A stretch of DNA of 64,000 nt from Photobacterium pectinilyticum (GTDB lineage: Bacteria > Pseudomonadota > Gammaproteobacteria > Enterobacterales > Vibrionaceae). The notes below the pieces were generated by a model. That model was not told the DNA's origin, made no database searches, and saw nothing but the letters and a program-made list of their open reading frames with translations. The stretch is from NCBI RefSeq assembly GCF_024357955.1, contig NZ_JANEYT010000001.1:62001-126000 (forward strand), read 5' to 3'. Position 1 is the stretch's first letter; every line of letters begins with the position of its first letter. This document shows, in pieces, positions 28,287-41,403 of this stretch. A program made the translations under genes and the position numbers.

Positions 28287-29183
28287 ATGCAGACACAACG
28301 ACTACGAATTGCGATTCAAAAAAAAGGACGCCTGAGCAAAGAGTGCCAGGAACTGCTTAAGCGCTGTGGCGTGAAGTTCAACATGTTGGGCGAGCGCTTG
28401 GTGGTGCACTCTGAAAACATGCCAATTGACCTACTGCTGGTACGTGATGATGATATCCCAGGCCTGATCATGGACGGTGTGGTTGACCTTGGCGTCATTG
28501 GCGAAAACGAACTGGAAGAAGTCGGCCTTGAGCGTGAAGCCCGTGGTGAGCCAGCAGACTACATCAAACTTCGACGCTTGGACTTCGGCGGTTGCCGCTT
28601 GTCGATTGCCATCGACAAAGATGCCCAGTACAACGGACCTCAGGACTTGCAAGGTAAGCGGATTGCGACCACCTACCCGCAGTTGGTAAAGCGCTATATG
28701 GACGAGCTGGGCGTGACTTTCAGTACCTGTATGCTTAACGGCTCAGTCGAAGTTGCCCCACGAGCTGGACTTGCCGATGCTATCTGTGACTTAGTCTCAA
28801 CTGGAGCAACACTGGAAGCCAATGGCCTAAAAGAAGCAGAAGTGATCCTTCGCTCTAAAGCGGTTCTTATCCAGCAGACTGGCGACCTAGCTGCTGACAA
28901 GCAAGCCCTTATCGAGCGTTTGCTAACCCGTATGCAGGGTGTCATCCAAGCCAAAGAATCCAAATATATCATGCTGCACGCGCCAGCAGAGCGCCTTGAC
29001 CAAATCAAAGCACTGCTACCGGGCGCTGAAGATCCAACCGTGTTACCTCTTTCACAGGATAAAAGCCGCGTAGCCGTTCATCTTGTTAGCTCCGAAAACT
29101 TGTTCTGGGAAACCATGGAACAACTTAAAGAACTGGGCGCTAGCTCAATCCTGGTTCTACCAATTGAAAAAATGATGGAGTAA
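28287..29183 (+). CDS. hisG: ATP phosphoribosyltransferase
   Basis: First step of histidine synthesis: ATP plus PRPP gives phosphoribosyl-ATP. At 298 residues this is the long form with a C-terminal ACT-like regulatory domain, so it needs no HisZ. Visible are [15 protein letters not shown] at the start, the PRPP-binding [18 protein letters not shown] segment and the C-terminal [15 protein letters not shown] region. Feedback inhibition by histidine is expected for this form. It is the first structural gene after the attenuator, with hisD 3 bases downstream. Confidence 0.98.
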   Translation: MQTQRLRIAIQKKGRLSKECQELLKRCGVKFNMLGERLVVHSENMPIDLLLVRDDDIPGLIMDGVVDLGVIGENELEEVGLEREARGEPADYIKLRRLDFGGCRLSIAIDKDAQYNGPQDLQGKRIATTYPQLVKRYMDELGVTFSTCMLNGSVEVAPRAGLADAICDLVSTGATLEANGLKEAEVILRSKAVLIQQTGDLAADKQALIERLLTRMQGVIQAKESKYIMLHAPAERLDQIKALLPGAEDPTVLPLSQDKSRVAVHLVSSENLFWETMEQLKELGASSILVLPIEKMME

Positions 29184-29186
29184 GCA

Positions 29187-31554
<2,368 letters not shown>

Positions 31555-31571
31555 GAGAAAAGGACAACACT

Positions 31572-32657
31572 GTGAGCAAGGAAAAAATCTTATTTATCGA
31601 CCGTGACGGCACCCTGATTGTTGAACCGCCTATTGATTTTCAGGTCGACCGCCTAGACAAGCTCAAGCTGGAGCCCTTTGTGATCCCTGCATTGCTAAAG
31701 CTTCAGGATGCAGGTTACAAGTTAGTGATGGTCACGAACCAAGACGGCCTTGGCACCAGCAGCTACCCACAAGAAGAGTTCGATGCCCCGCATAACATGA
31801 TGATGGAGATCTTCGAGTCGCAAGGGGTGAAATTCGACGATGTGCTGATCTGCCCGCACTTCAATGAAGACAACTGCAGCTGCCGCAAGCCAAAACTTGG
31901 GCTCGTCAAAGACTACCTTCAACAAGGCAAGGTGGATTTCGAAACATCGGCAGTGATCGGCGATCGCCAAACCGATCTCCAGCTGGCTGAAAACATGGCT
32001 ATCCGTGGTATCCAGTACACCCCGAACTCTAGCGAAGAGGACGGCATGAACTGGCAACAGATCGTTAAAGATCTAACCACTCGCCCACGGATCGCCGAGG
32101 TGGTGCGCACCACCAAGGAAACCGATATCCGAGTCAAGGTTAACCTGGATGAAACTGGCGGCAACCACATTGCCACCGGCCTTGGCTTTTTCGACCACAT
32201 GCTGGATCAAATTGCGACCCACGGCGGTTTCCGCATGGAGCTGACCGTCGATGGCGATTTGCACATTGATGATCACCACAGCGTAGAAGATGCAGCGCTG
32301 GCACTGGGTGAAGCCTTGAAGACGGCCCTTGGCGACAAACGCGGGATCGGCCGATTTGGTTTCAGCCTGCCAATGGACGAATGCCTGGCCCAGTGTGCAC
32401 TGGATCTATCCGGCCGCCCATTCTTGAAGTTCGACGCAACGTTCAGCCGTGAGCAGGTAGGCGATTTATCGACGGAAATGGTCTCGCACTTCTTCCGCTC
32501 ACTAACCGATACTCTAGCCTGTACGCTGCACCTATCATCGACCGGTAACAATGATCACCACATTGTCGAAAGCCTGTTCAAGGCCTTTGGTCGTACCCTG
32601 CGCCAAGCTATTCAAGTGGAAGGCAACGAGCTGCCAAGCAGCAAGGGAGTATTGTAA
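31572..32657 (+). CDS. hisB: Bifunctional histidinol-phosphatase/IGP dehydratase
   Basis: The 361-residue fusion holds two enzymes. Residues 1-165 form a HAD-type histidinol phosphatase, with FIDRDGTLI as the nucleophile motif and zinc-binding [15 protein letters not shown]. The rest is imidazoleglycerol-phosphate dehydratase, with [30 protein letters not shown] and [20 protein letters not shown]. The start is GTG at 31572 after AAAAGGA. This fusion is typical of enteric and Vibrio his operons. Its stop overlaps the hisH start (TAATG). Confidence 0.97.
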   Translation: MSKEKILFIDRDGTLIVEPPIDFQVDRLDKLKLEPFVIPALLKLQDAGYKLVMVTNQDGLGTSSYPQEEFDAPHNMMMEIFESQGVKFDDVLICPHFNEDNCSCRKPKLGLVKDYLQQGKVDFETSAVIGDRQTDLQLAENMAIRGIQYTPNSSEEDGMNWQQIVKDLTTRPRIAEVVRTTKETDIRVKVNLDETGGNHIATGLGFFDHMLDQIATHGGFRMELTVDGDLHIDDHHSVEDAALALGEALKTALGDKRGIGRFGFSLPMDECLAQCALDLSGRPFLKFDATFSREQVGDLSTEMVSHFFRSLTDTLACTLHLSSTGNNDHHIVESLFKAFGRTLRQAIQVEGNELPSSKGVL

Positions 32658-33304
32658 TGTCAGCGCCTAACCAACAAGTCGTTATTATCGATACCGGTTG
32701 TGCCAATGTGTCATCAGTGCGTTTTGCCATCGAGCGGCTAGGCTACCCGGTAACGGTAAGTAAAGATCCCGAGGTCGTTTTGGCAGCAGACAAACTCTTC
32801 TTGCCAGGCGTCGGCACTGCCAGCGAGGCAATGAAAAACCTCGAAGAACGTGATCTTATCAACCTGGTAAAGAAGGTTGATAAACCGCTGCTTGGTATAT
32901 GTTTGGGGATGCAGCTCCTCGGTGAGCTGTCGGAAGAGCAAGGACAAAGCGGTACCGAAAAGGTCGATTGCCTCGGCTTGTGTGGCGCGCCGGTGAAAAA
33001 GATGCAAACCGGCAATCTGCCCCTGCCTCACATGGGCTGGAACACCGTTGCCGCGGAAGCTGAACACCCTCTATTTAAAGACATCCCAGCAGAGAGTTAC
33101 TTTTACTTTGTTCACAGCTATGCGATGCCAGTGTTCGGCGAACCAGAATCTGAGCAAGGTAAAGGTCGAACGATTGCCCGTTGCGAATACGGACAACCAT
33201 TCACCGCAGCGGTACAGAGCGGCAATTACTACGGCGTGCAATTCCACCCTGAACGCTCAAGCAAAGCCGGCTCGCAACTGATCAAAAACTTTCTGGAAAT
33301 GTAA
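32657..33304 (+). CDS. hisH: Imidazole glycerol phosphate synthase, glutaminase subunit
   Basis: HisH supplies ammonia from glutamine to HisF. The class I glutamine amidotransferase features are present: LFLPGVGTA, the nucleophile in [11 protein letters not shown], the His in [14 protein letters not shown] and the Glu of the triad next to it. The 215-residue length is slightly longer than E. coli HisH (196). It directly follows hisB with an overlapping TAATG. Confidence 0.97.
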   Translation: MSAPNQQVVIIDTGCANVSSVRFAIERLGYPVTVSKDPEVVLAADKLFLPGVGTASEAMKNLEERDLINLVKKVDKPLLGICLGMQLLGELSEEQGQSGTEKVDCLGLCGAPVKKMQTGNLPLPHMGWNTVAAEAEHPLFKDIPAESYFYFVHSYAMPVFGEPESEQGKGRTIARCEYGQPFTAAVQSGNYYGVQFHPERSSKAGSQLIKNFLEM

Positions 33305-34054
<750 letters not shown>

Positions 34055-34071
34055 GGCAAGGAGATTGACAG

Positions 34072-34845
34072 ATGTTAGCTAGACGAATAATTCCCTGCCT
34101 TGATGTAAGAGATGGTCAAGTAGTTAAAGGGGTACAGTTCCGTAACCACGAAATTATCGGTGACATCGTTCCGCTCGCCAAACGTTATGCAGAAGAAGGC
34201 GCCGACGAGCTAGTGTTCTATGACATTACCGCGTCCAGTGACGGACGGGTAGTCGATAAGAGCTGGGTTGCCCGTGTGGCAGAAGTGATCGACATTCCTT
34301 TCTGTGTTGCCGGCGGGATCAAATCTGCCGAAGACGCCAGCCGTATCTTGCAGTTTGGTGCTGATAAAGTTTCGATCAACTCGCCAGCATTAGCTGATCC
34401 AAACCTGATCACTGAGCTTGCTGATAAATTTGGCGTGCAATGTATCGTGGTGGGCATCGATTCCTACTTTGATGCCGATACCGGCAAATACCAAGTCTAC
34501 CAGTTCACTGGAGACGAAAGCCGTACCAAGGCTACCCGCTGGGAAACTCGCGACTGGGTGCAGGAAGTCCAGCGACGCGGTGCTGGTGAAATTGTCCTCA
34601 ACATGATGAATCAGGACGGCGTTCGCAACGGTTACGATCTCACTCAACTCGACATGGTGCGTGACGTCTGCCATGTGCCGCTTATTGCCTCGGGAGGTGC
34701 CGGGGAGATGGTGCACTTTGCCGATGCCTTTAACAAAGCGAATGTCGATGGTGCCCTTGCCGCATCGGTGTTCCACAAACAAATCATCAATATTGGTGAG
34801 CTCAAGCAATATCTGAAACAACAAGGTGTGGAGATCCGACTATGA
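34072..34845 (+). CDS. hisF: Imidazole glycerol phosphate synthase, cyclase subunit
   Basis: HisF uses ammonia from HisH to form imidazole glycerol phosphate and AICAR. The 257-residue TIM barrel has catalytic Asp11 in [16 protein letters not shown] and Asp130 in [33 protein letters not shown] and [16 protein letters not shown] are also clear. Its last 4 bases overlap the hisIE start (ATGA), so translation is coupled. Confidence 0.97.
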   Translation: MLARRIIPCLDVRDGQVVKGVQFRNHEIIGDIVPLAKRYAEEGADELVFYDITASSDGRVVDKSWVARVAEVIDIPFCVAGGIKSAEDASRILQFGADKVSINSPALADPNLITELADKFGVQCIVVGIDSYFDADTGKYQVYQFTGDESRTKATRWETRDWVQEVQRRGAGEIVLNMMNQDGVRNGYDLTQLDMVRDVCHVPLIASGGAGEMVHFADAFNKANVDGALAASVFHKQIINIGELKQYLKQQGVEIRL

Positions 34846-35468
34846 GCCTAGCAAGCAGCATTAATTGGGACAAAGTAGACGGATTGGTTCCGGCTATCGT
34901 GCAAGACAACACCAGCGGTCAGGTACTGATGCTGGGGTACATGAATGACTCAGCATTGAGCAAAACCCTTGAAACCCAACAAGTCACTTTTTGGTCTCGC
35001 ACCAAAGAACGTCTTTGGACCAAAGGGGAAACCTCCGGCAATGTGTTACAACTCAAAAGTATCAAACTCGATTGCGACCAAGATACCCTCCTGGTGAAAG
35101 TTGATCCTATCGGCCCAACCTGCCACTTGAATACCACAACCTGCTTTGACAGCGATACCGCTGAAGAAGGACAGGTTGAGCAGCCTGCTCTGGTGTTCCT
35201 TCATCAACTTGAACAGGTCTTGGCTTCTCGTAAAGGTGCCGATCCCGAATCGTCCTATACCGCCAGTTTGTATGCCCGTGGGACCAAGCGGATTTCGCAG
35301 AAGGTGGGTGAAGAAGGCGTTGAAGTCGCGCTTGCGGCAACGTCGGGTGACAAGGCGGAATTAGTCTGTGAGTCAGCTGATTTGATCTACCACCTGTTGG
35401 TGCTTTTGCAAGATCAGGGGATGTCGCTGTCGGATGTCACGGCCAAGTTACAAGAGCGCCATAAATAG
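34842..35468 (+). CDS. hisI: Bifunctional PRA-CH hydrolase/PRA-PH pyrophosphatase
   Basis: The 208-residue fusion carries out steps two and three of the pathway. The N-terminal PR-AMP cyclohydrolase (about 1-115) has [32 protein letters not shown] and the zinc/metal segment [11 protein letters not shown] followed by CHLNTTTCF. The C-terminal PR-ATP pyrophosphatase (about 120-208) shows [24 protein letters not shown] and [13 protein letters not shown]. It is the last gene of the operon, with a strong terminator 20 bases on. The gene is also called hisIE. Confidence 0.97.
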   Translation: MSLASSINWDKVDGLVPAIVQDNTSGQVLMLGYMNDSALSKTLETQQVTFWSRTKERLWTKGETSGNVLQLKSIKLDCDQDTLLVKVDPIGPTCHLNTTTCFDSDTAEEGQVEQPALVFLHQLEQVLASRKGADPESSYTASLYARGTKRISQKVGEEGVEVALAATSGDKAELVCESADLIYHLLVLLQDQGMSLSDVTAKLQERHK

Positions 35469-35490
35469 AGCGACTTGACAATTGTTAACA

Positions 35491-35523
35491 AAAAGCCCGG
35501 TCAAAATTGGCCGGGCTTTTTAT
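35491..35523. terminator. Bidirectional terminator between his operon and tdk
   Basis: The stem AAAAGCCCGG/CCGGGCTTTT is extended by one G-U pair in the loop region, with T-runs on both strands. It serves both converging genes. Confidence 0.9.
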
Positions 35524-35535
35524 TGAATGCAATAT

Positions 35536-36114
35536 TTAGCGCTCAAGGGCTTCCTTGTAGTGCTTTCGGCATACCGATACATAGCGATCGTTACCACCAA
35601 TTTCAACCTGATCACCGTCAGCAATTGCTTTGCCGCTGGCATCTTGGCGGATCACCATATTGGCTTTACGGCCACAATGGCAGATGGTTTTCAATTCAAC
35701 CAATTTATCTGCCCACGCAAGTAAATAACGGCTTCCTGCGAATAATTCACCACGAAAATCACTGCGCAACCCATAGCAAAGCACAGGTATATTTAACTTG
35801 TCGACGACTTCCGTTAATTGATAAACCTGCTCTTTGGTTAAAAACTGGCATTCATCAATCAATACGCAGTCAACTTTTTGTGTTGCATTCATATCTTGCA
35901 GGCGGGCGTAAAGATCATCGCTTGCATTAAAAAGCTCAGCTTCTTCTTGCAAACCAATACGAGAGCTGACCATGCCTTTGCCATAACGGTCATCAATCGC
36001 CGCGGTAAAAATCACCGGCGTCATACCCCGCTCGCGGTAATTAAATGATGACTGTAATAATGTTGTCGACTTACCCGCATTCATTGCCGAGTAATAGAAA
36101 TACATCTGGGCCAT
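35536..36114 (-). CDS. tdk: Thymidine kinase
   Basis: Phosphorylates thymidine to dTMP in the salvage pathway. The 192-residue type II kinase has the P-loop [15 protein letters not shown] at its start, the DECQFL segment ([17 protein letters not shown]), the lasso-region [15 protein letters not shown] and zinc-binding CHCGRKA near residue 145 with a last Cys in VCRKHYKEA. It converges on the his operon and stands alone. Confidence 0.97.
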   Translation of the reverse strand: MAQMYFYYSAMNAGKSTTLLQSSFNYRERGMTPVIFTAAIDDRYGKGMVSSRIGLQEEAELFNASDDLYARLQDMNATQKVDCVLIDECQFLTKEQVYQLTEVVDKLNIPVLCYGLRSDFRGELFAGSRYLLAWADKLVELKTICHCGRKANMVIRQDASGKAIADGDQVEIGGNDRYVSVCRKHYKEALER

Positions 36115-36245
36115 TAAGCTTCCCTAGTAATACGATTGGTGCGTAAAAAATCAGCCGAGATGCTACAGAAAAGCCCTTCAGATTGAAAGGAGCAAGCTCA
36201 ACTTCTTTGTAACCAGATAGCGGACAACCTCACATCTCACTGAAA

Positions 36246-36278
36246 TAAAAAAGCCTGCATCAAAATACAGGCTTTTTC
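36246..36278 (-). terminator. Terminator of the NhaC-family transporter gene
   Basis: AAAAAGCCTG pairs with CAGGCTTTTT across a 10-base A-rich loop, with five or more T on the minus side. It lies 19 bases after the stop. Confidence 0.85.
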
Positions 36279-36296
36279 ATATTCAAACGATCAGCA

Positions 36297-37892
36297 TCAA
36301 GCGTTAGCCGTTGCTTCCTGAGGACGGCGAGATAGCCATGACAATCCAGCACAAGCTAAGATAAAGGCTACGGTTGCGGCCAAGAACGACACCGCGAGAG
36401 AACTGGTGAAGCCAAGTACCAAGAAGCCAATGGTTGATACTACTGCCATCGACAACGCATACGGTAGCTGAGTAGAGACATGATCAATATGGTGACAACG
36501 GGCACCTGTCGACGACAGGATAGTCGTATCAGAGATAGGCGAACAGTGGTCACCAAAAACAGAACCCGCCAATACAGCGCCTAGCATAGGTAGCATTAGC
36601 ATGATATCCGTCGCGGCAGCTAAATCACCCGCGATTGGTAGCATGATGCCGAACGTACCCCAAGAGGTACCGGTTGAGAATGCCATCAGGCCTGCAAGCA
36701 AGAACAGAATAGCAGGCAACAGCATCGGGCTGATATTCCCTTCCACCATTGTCGACAGGTATTTACCGGTCGCCATATCGCTGATCACCGAACCGATGCT
36801 CCACGCAAACAGCAGGATTAAAATCGCGCCTAACATAGACTTAGCACCGATCCACAACGTAGACGACACATCAGCCGCCGGGATACGCTGGCGGATTACA
36901 GGAATAAGCGCAGCAACAAAACCCACAAGGCCACCGTAGACCAGAGACATACCCACATCGGTATTCTCAAAGGCGCCTAATACATTAAACGCAAGGCCGT
37001 CAGCTGCCAGCGCTTGGTAACCCGTAAAGATCATAAAGAAGAAAGTCGCCACAATCAGCATCACGATTGGCATGATAAGATCGGCAACACGACCATTTTT
37101 GCTTTCTTCAATTTCAAGTTCATCATTCAGATCTTTGGCACGGCTGTCGTCATCACCTTCGTCAAAACCGCGGCAGTGACTGGCTTCTAGCTCGTGTTTT
37201 TTCATCGGGCCAACATCAATTTGGAACCACGCCACCACGAATACCATCAGCAGGGCAAACACTGCATAGAAATTCATTGGTGCCAGCTGCACGAATGCAC
37301 CCAACGGAGTATATTCCGTCACACCATGCGATGCCAAAATACCGCCAATCAAAGTGATAATATAGGCACCCCAGCTAGAAGCAGGCATGAGCACACACAT
37401 TGGCGCAGCTGTTGAGTCAAGGATATAGGCCAGCTTAGCGCGGGAAACATAGAAGCGATCTGTCACTGGACGTGAGATCGAACCAACGGCCAAACTATTG
37501 AAGTAATCATCAACAAAAATAAACACACCCAAGAAAGCAGCTAGCAGTTTAGCACCACGCTTGCTCTTGATTTTAGTTTGTGCCCATTCAGCAAATGCAC
37601 GGGTACCGCCAGAAAGTGTTAGCAATGCTGTGGTCATACCCAGCAAAATAAGGAAGGCGACGATACTCATGTTCCAGCTGTTAATGGCACCGTCATCAAT
37701 AAACAGCCCTTTAACCGTGGTTCCAATATAGTTTGCGGTGCCACCTACCGAAAAATCAGTCAGCAGGAATGCGCCCAACAGGACACCAACACCCAAAGAA
37801 ACTAAAACGCGTCGTGTAAGGATTGCCAAACCCAATGCAACCAAAGGTGGCAACAATGACATGGCGGAATGGGAAAAATCTACAATATTCAT
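36297..37892 (-). CDS. NhaC-family transporter, predicted lysine transporter
   Basis: The 531-residue product has about 11-12 membrane helices and belongs to the NhaC Na+/H+ antiporter superfamily. Family segments are FLGVFIFVDDYFNSLAVGSISRPVTD near residue 125, LDSTAAPMCVLMPASSWGAYI, MAFSTGTSWGTFGIMLPIAGD and VFGDHCSPISDTTILSSTGARCHHIDH. A lysine riboswitch precedes it on the same strand (38026-38176). NhaC-type genes under lysine riboswitches were predicted to be lysine transporters (named LysW in comparative work), so lysine uptake is the best guess. A Na+/H+ antiporter label would ignore that control. Confidence 0.88.
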   Translation of the reverse strand: MNIVDFSHSAMSLLPPLVALGLAILTRRVLVSLGVGVLLGAFLLTDFSVGGTANYIGTTVKGLFIDDGAINSWNMSIVAFLILLGMTTALLTLSGGTRAFAEWAQTKIKSKRGAKLLAAFLGVFIFVDDYFNSLAVGSISRPVTDRFYVSRAKLAYILDSTAAPMCVLMPASSWGAYIITLIGGILASHGVTEYTPLGAFVQLAPMNFYAVFALLMVFVVAWFQIDVGPMKKHELEASHCRGFDEGDDDSRAKDLNDELEIEESKNGRVADLIMPIVMLIVATFFFMIFTGYQALAADGLAFNVLGAFENTDVGMSLVYGGLVGFVAALIPVIRQRIPAADVSSTLWIGAKSMLGAILILLFAWSIGSVISDMATGKYLSTMVEGNISPMLLPAILFLLAGLMAFSTGTSWGTFGIMLPIAGDLAAATDIMLMLPMLGAVLAGSVFGDHCSPISDTTILSSTGARCHHIDHVSTQLPYALSMAVVSTIGFLVLGFTSSLAVSFLAATVAFILACAGLSWLSRRPQEATANA

Positions 37893-38025
37893 GATCTCGA
37901 CTACAACCGATCCTGGTTGGAGATCTACTGTTTAACACGACATCTTGTCGTGTATAGAAGAGCATAAGGAAGGGATAAGACCCTTTTCCGACTCCACAGT
38001 AGCGCTCCATAGTTAATGTAATTAT

Positions 38026-38176
38026 ATACTATGGCAGTGTTATCCCTATTCGGTGACAACCCCAGCAAGTTGGCTTGATAATCCGAGCTTGCTTCGGCAA
38101 CGGCTCCTTTCGTAAATCCTCATCGGTATCACCCTACGATTTACTACTAATAGACGATGCACCTCTACCCTTAGTC
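38026..38176 (-). ncRNA. Lysine riboswitch (L-box)
   Basis: On the minus strand the conserved L-box blocks appear in order: AGAGGTGCATCG, TAGTAG, GATGAGG, GGAGCCGTTGCCGAAG, GCTGGGGTTGTCACCGAATA and CACTGCCATAGT. CCATAGT at 38007-38013 can pair with ACTATGG at 38028-38034, the 3' side of P1, so the two folds exclude each other. It ends about 130 bases before the NhaC-type start. Lysine binding should switch the gene off. Confidence 0.93.
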
Positions 38177-38546
38177 TAGGTTTGGTCAATTCTACGGAAT
38201 AGACATTCAAATGCAACCAGTTAACGTGAAAAAAATGACACAAATAGTGAATAGTCTTGCCGCAAAGAACAAGAATTAGACAGTTAAAAGCAATTTTTCA
38301 CACCCGTTACATATGAAATTGATGGCAATTATTTAACCGTCCCTGTTGATTGTGGATAAGAATATTTACTCATCTCGACCATTACAATCTATTACAAATG
38401 AGAAATGAACCCAGTAAATTGCAAAAAAATAAATAAACACTTCATTTTTTAATTGGCATCGCCGTATTAAAAGTATTATTATTGCAATTATTGAATTGTC
38501 ACTGCTATTATTAATTTATAGTTTTAGACCTACAGGAAATAAAAAA
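38177..38546 (+). promoter_or_regulatory. AT-rich region upstream of hns
   Basis: 370 bases with no gene, strongly AT-rich from about 38280, with A- and T-tracts that favour curvature. H-NS is known to repress its own gene through such DNA, so autoregulation is likely. Promoters for hns and, on the minus strand, for the riboswitch transcript must be here. Confidence 0.45.
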
Positions 38547-38942
38547 ATGTCTGATGCAATGAAAGCGCTACTTAACCTTCGCAGCCTTCGCGCTCTTTCT
38601 CGTGAATATTCTCTTGAGCAACTACAGGAAGCGCTAGAAAAACTTCAAACTGTTGTTACTGAGCGTGAAGAGTCTGAAGCTGAAGAAATCGCTAAAGAAA
38701 AAGAACGTACAGAGAAACTAGCTCAATACCGTGAAATGCTTCTTGCTGACGGCATTGACCCAGAAGAGCTTCTAGCAACTCTAAATAAAGCTCCTAAAGC
38801 GAAACGTGCACAGCGTCCAGCTAAATACCGCTTCATCGATGAAAACGGTGACGAGAAAACTTGGACTGGCCAAGGCCGTACACCAAGTGCTCTTAAAAAA
38901 GCTCTTGATGACGGTAAGTCTCTAGAAGAATTTGAAATCTAA
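38547..38942 (+). CDS. hns: Nucleoid-associated protein H-NS
   Basis: H-NS binds AT-rich DNA, oligomerises and silences acquired genes. The 131-residue protein has the N-terminal helical dimerisation domain ([20 protein letters not shown], then a Glu/Lys-rich coiled coil to about residue 70). The C-terminal domain has the hook motif [25 protein letters not shown] lies 9 bases before the ATG at 38547; the open frame further upstream has no family match. It has its own terminator. Confidence 0.97.
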   Translation: MSDAMKALLNLRSLRALSREYSLEQLQEALEKLQTVVTEREESEAEEIAKEKERTEKLAQYREMLLADGIDPEELLATLNKAPKAKRAQRPAKYRFIDENGDEKTWTGQGRTPSALKKALDDGKSLEEFEI

Positions 38943-38969
38943 TAGTTCAAATCATCTGCGAACATCTAA

Positions 38970-38997
38970 AAAAACCCGACTTTTGTCGGGTTTTTTA
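38970..38997 (+). terminator. Terminator of hns
   Basis: The stem AAACCCGAC/GTCGGGTTT has loop TTTT and is followed by further T. Confidence 0.92.
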
Positions 38998-39179
38998 TTA
39001 TCCGTTAAACGTCAGAAGCCTTTTATTTAAACCTTTGATTTTCAAAGGCTAAACTTGTATTACCAAGTGCTTAGTAACAACACGGTTAGATTGAACACTA
39101 TATGACAGTCAATAATAAACCATTGGTATTGCGCCATCATTACAGGTTATTGGTGAGTCTTTACTTACTTTTTAGCATA

Positions 39180-39209
39180 AAAAGCCAGACCTTTTAGCCT
39201 GGCTTTTTT
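39180..39209 (-). terminator. Terminator of the lytic transglycosylase gene
   Basis: AAAGCCAG pairs with CTGGCTTT across an A/T-rich loop, and the minus strand continues with T. It lies 15 bases after the stop. Confidence 0.75.
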
Positions 39210-39223
39210 GTCATATTATGACA

Positions 39224-40192
39224 TTAACGAATCTGATCGGCTAAATGACTTACCGCTAAGGCGAAATAGTGCGAACGGTTCCACTTAAGTAAGGATTGGT
39301 AATTACCGTAGATCAAGTAGGCTCGACCATGTTTATCATCCGGTTGGATAAGCCATGCTTCAATATCAACACTCGGCAGTGCCTGGCCATTAAAACGGCG
39401 AACACCTAATCGTTGCCAGTCTACTAGGCTTTTGGCTTTGCTCTTTTCAACCCCCATCAACGAAGCATCGAGAGAAGCGGGTAATGAAACTTGTCGGCCC
39501 CAGGTATATTGATCATCCCAGCCCGCTTTTTTTAAATAATTCGCGGCAGAGGCAAAAACATCAGCCTCTGTCTGCCAGATATCAATCTTTCCGTCATTAT
39601 TGCCATCAACTGCATAAGACAAAAATGACGTTGGCATAAACTGAGGTTGCCCCATCGCCCCCGCCCAAGAGCCCTTCATCTCTTTTGGACTAATATGGCC
39701 AGCATCCAATATTTCCAGCGCCGCCATGACCTGCCCGCGAAAAAACGCTTCACGACGACCTTCATAAGCCATAGTTGATAAAGCTTCAACCACATTATAA
39801 TTACCCATCAGGCGACCGAAATTACTTTCCACCCCCCACAGGGCAACAATAAAGCGTGGCTGAACGCCATATTGCTGGCCGATTTTATCCAGCGTTGATT
39901 TATGCTGACGATAAAGCTCATTTGCCTGCTTTACTTTCCAAGCTGGCACCGCACGCGGAATATACTCATCCAGCGTCAATTTACGCTCTGGTTGGTTTTT
40001 ATCCGCTTTTACTGCACGTTCGACAAACGTAATGCCCTCAAAAGCAGAGTTGATAATCGACTCTGAAATTCCTTTTTCCTGGGCTTCTACTTTTAGTCCT
40101 TCGACATAATCATCAAACCCCTCATCAGCATAAACTGCCGACGATAATCCTAACCCTAAGGCCACAAAGGCCGATATCAATCGCTTATGCAT
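39224..40192 (-). CDS. Lytic murein transglycosylase (MltB family)
   Basis: Cleaves peptidoglycan glycan strands to 1,6-anhydro-muropeptides in the periplasm. The 322-residue product has a type I signal peptide (cut after about SSAVYA, residue 22) and no lipobox, so it is a soluble MltB relative, not a lipid-anchored one. The catalytic Glu is in FIVALWGVESNFGRLMGNY, and family segments SWAGAMGQPQFMPTSFLSYAVDGNNDGKIDIW and ANYLKKAGWDD are intact. It lies 3 bases after ycgL on the same strand and may be cotranscribed. Confidence 0.93.
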   Translation of the reverse strand: MHKRLISAFVALGLGLSSAVYADEGFDDYVEGLKVEAQEKGISESIINSAFEGITFVERAVKADKNQPERKLTLDEYIPRAVPAWKVKQANELYRQHKSTLDKIGQQYGVQPRFIVALWGVESNFGRLMGNYNVVEALSTMAYEGRREAFFRGQVMAALEILDAGHISPKEMKGSWAGAMGQPQFMPTSFLSYAVDGNNDGKIDIWQTEADVFASAANYLKKAGWDDQYTWGRQVSLPASLDASLMGVEKSKAKSLVDWQRLGVRRFNGQALPSVDIEAWLIQPDDKHGRAYLIYGNYQSLLKWNRSHYFALAVSHLADQIR

Positions 40193-40195
40193 AGT

Positions 40196-40480
40196 TTATC
40201 CTTTGCTGCTGGCGGCTTTATCCGCTTTGTATTGCTCCAGTAAGTTTGGCACGGGTGGCGGTACTTGCAGGTAATATCCATTTCCTTTGAGTTCCACTTT
40301 CACTTTTTCGATATCTGCCTGTGCCAACTTATGCCGTTCATCTAACTTAATTACCATGACAAATTGTGGCGTACCAAATGTTTTCAACAAAGCGTCAGGT
40401 ACTGGTGAGAAATCATCTTTATTGTTGATATACAGATAGGTATTATCTTTTTTAGGGCTTTTGTAAATAGAACACAACAT
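40196..40480 (-). CDS. ycgL: YcgL domain protein
   Basis: The 94-residue product matches the YcgL family: [20 protein letters not shown] at the start, [21 protein letters not shown] in the middle and the [22 protein letters not shown] signature. The function is unknown. I start at the ATG at 40480, where family similarity begins; the same frame is open another 228 bases upstream but resembles nothing. It is divergent from minC, as in E. coli. Confidence 0.9.
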   Translation of the reverse strand: MLCSIYKSPKKDNTYLYINNKDDFSPVPDALLKTFGTPQFVMVIKLDERHKLAQADIEKVKVELKGNGYYLQVPPPVPNLLEQYKADKAASSKG

Positions 40481-40701
40481 ATTGTCGGTAACCTGTACGT
40501 TAATTTCGCTCTTTGTCAGACAACGATTCACGCGAATCATTCCCCTGTCGAGGGTGAATCGCCTACTTGATGAGACGGTTGTCTGAATTTCCAACGCAAA
40601 AGCAAGGATAGCTTGCTGATATACGGTTTGGAATATAACATGCAAGTTACCCAAGAGATAACGTTCCCGAACGACTAATTTAGCGACAGTCATCAGCAAA
40701 C

Positions 40702-41382
40702 ATGACAAAATCTGCAGAACTCAAGGGAGGCTCATTCACCCTCTCTGCCCTCCATTTAGTGGACGGCGACATACAGCAAGCAGTTAACTTTCTCAAAGAG
40801 AAGGTTGAGCAGGCTCCCCATTTCTTTTCAGCAGCCCCCATCGTCATTGATGTCAGCCAAGCCGGAAATAAGTTGGACTTCGCGTTACTAAAAAGCCAGG
40901 TCAAGAAGGCCGGAATGATCCCTGTCGGAATAAGTGGTTGCAAACAACCTGAACTGCAAGAGCGGGCGAAACAAGCCGGATTTGCCATCATGAATGCGGC
41001 CAAACAGGCCAAAGCGGCCAAACAGGCCAAAGCGGCTGAGCCTGTGATGACACCGACAAAAATCATTAAGAATCCAGTTCGGTCAGGGCAGCAAATTTAT
41101 GCTAAAAATAGTGATCTGATAGTATTGGGACATGTAAGCCCTGGAGCAGAAATAATTGCTGATGGTTGTATCCATATTTATGGAACCCTACGAGGCCGTG
41201 CTATCGCCGGGGCCAACGGTCAAAAAGAGGCGAAGATATTCTGTCATAACTGCCAACCGGAGCTCATTTCCATTGCTGGAAATTACTGGTTAAGCGACAA
41301 AATACAAGAAGAGTTCTGGGGAGAGAATGTCGTTATCTCGCTGGCTGAAAATAATTTGAACATAGAGCAAATGGCTTTATAG
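40702..41382 (+). CDS. minC: Septum site-determining protein MinC
   Basis: MinC blocks FtsZ polymerisation away from midcell and is recruited to the membrane by MinD. The 226-residue protein has the N-terminal FtsZ-inhibiting domain (1-100) and a C-terminal beta-helix domain (about 125-226) with [32 protein letters not shown]. The linker contains [16 protein letters not shown], from an 18-bp tandem duplication at about 40996-41034. It begins the minCDE operon, 21 bases before minD. Confidence 0.96.
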   Translation: MTKSAELKGGSFTLSALHLVDGDIQQAVNFLKEKVEQAPHFFSAAPIVIDVSQAGNKLDFALLKSQVKKAGMIPVGISGCKQPELQERAKQAGFAIMNAAKQAKAAKQAKAAEPVMTPTKIIKNPVRSGQQIYAKNSDLIVLGHVSPGAEIIADGCIHIYGTLRGRAIAGANGQKEAKIFCHNCQPELISIAGNYWLSDKIQEEFWGENVVISLAENNLNIEQMAL

Positions 41383-41403
41383 CGTTTAATAAGGAATTTT
41401 AAG

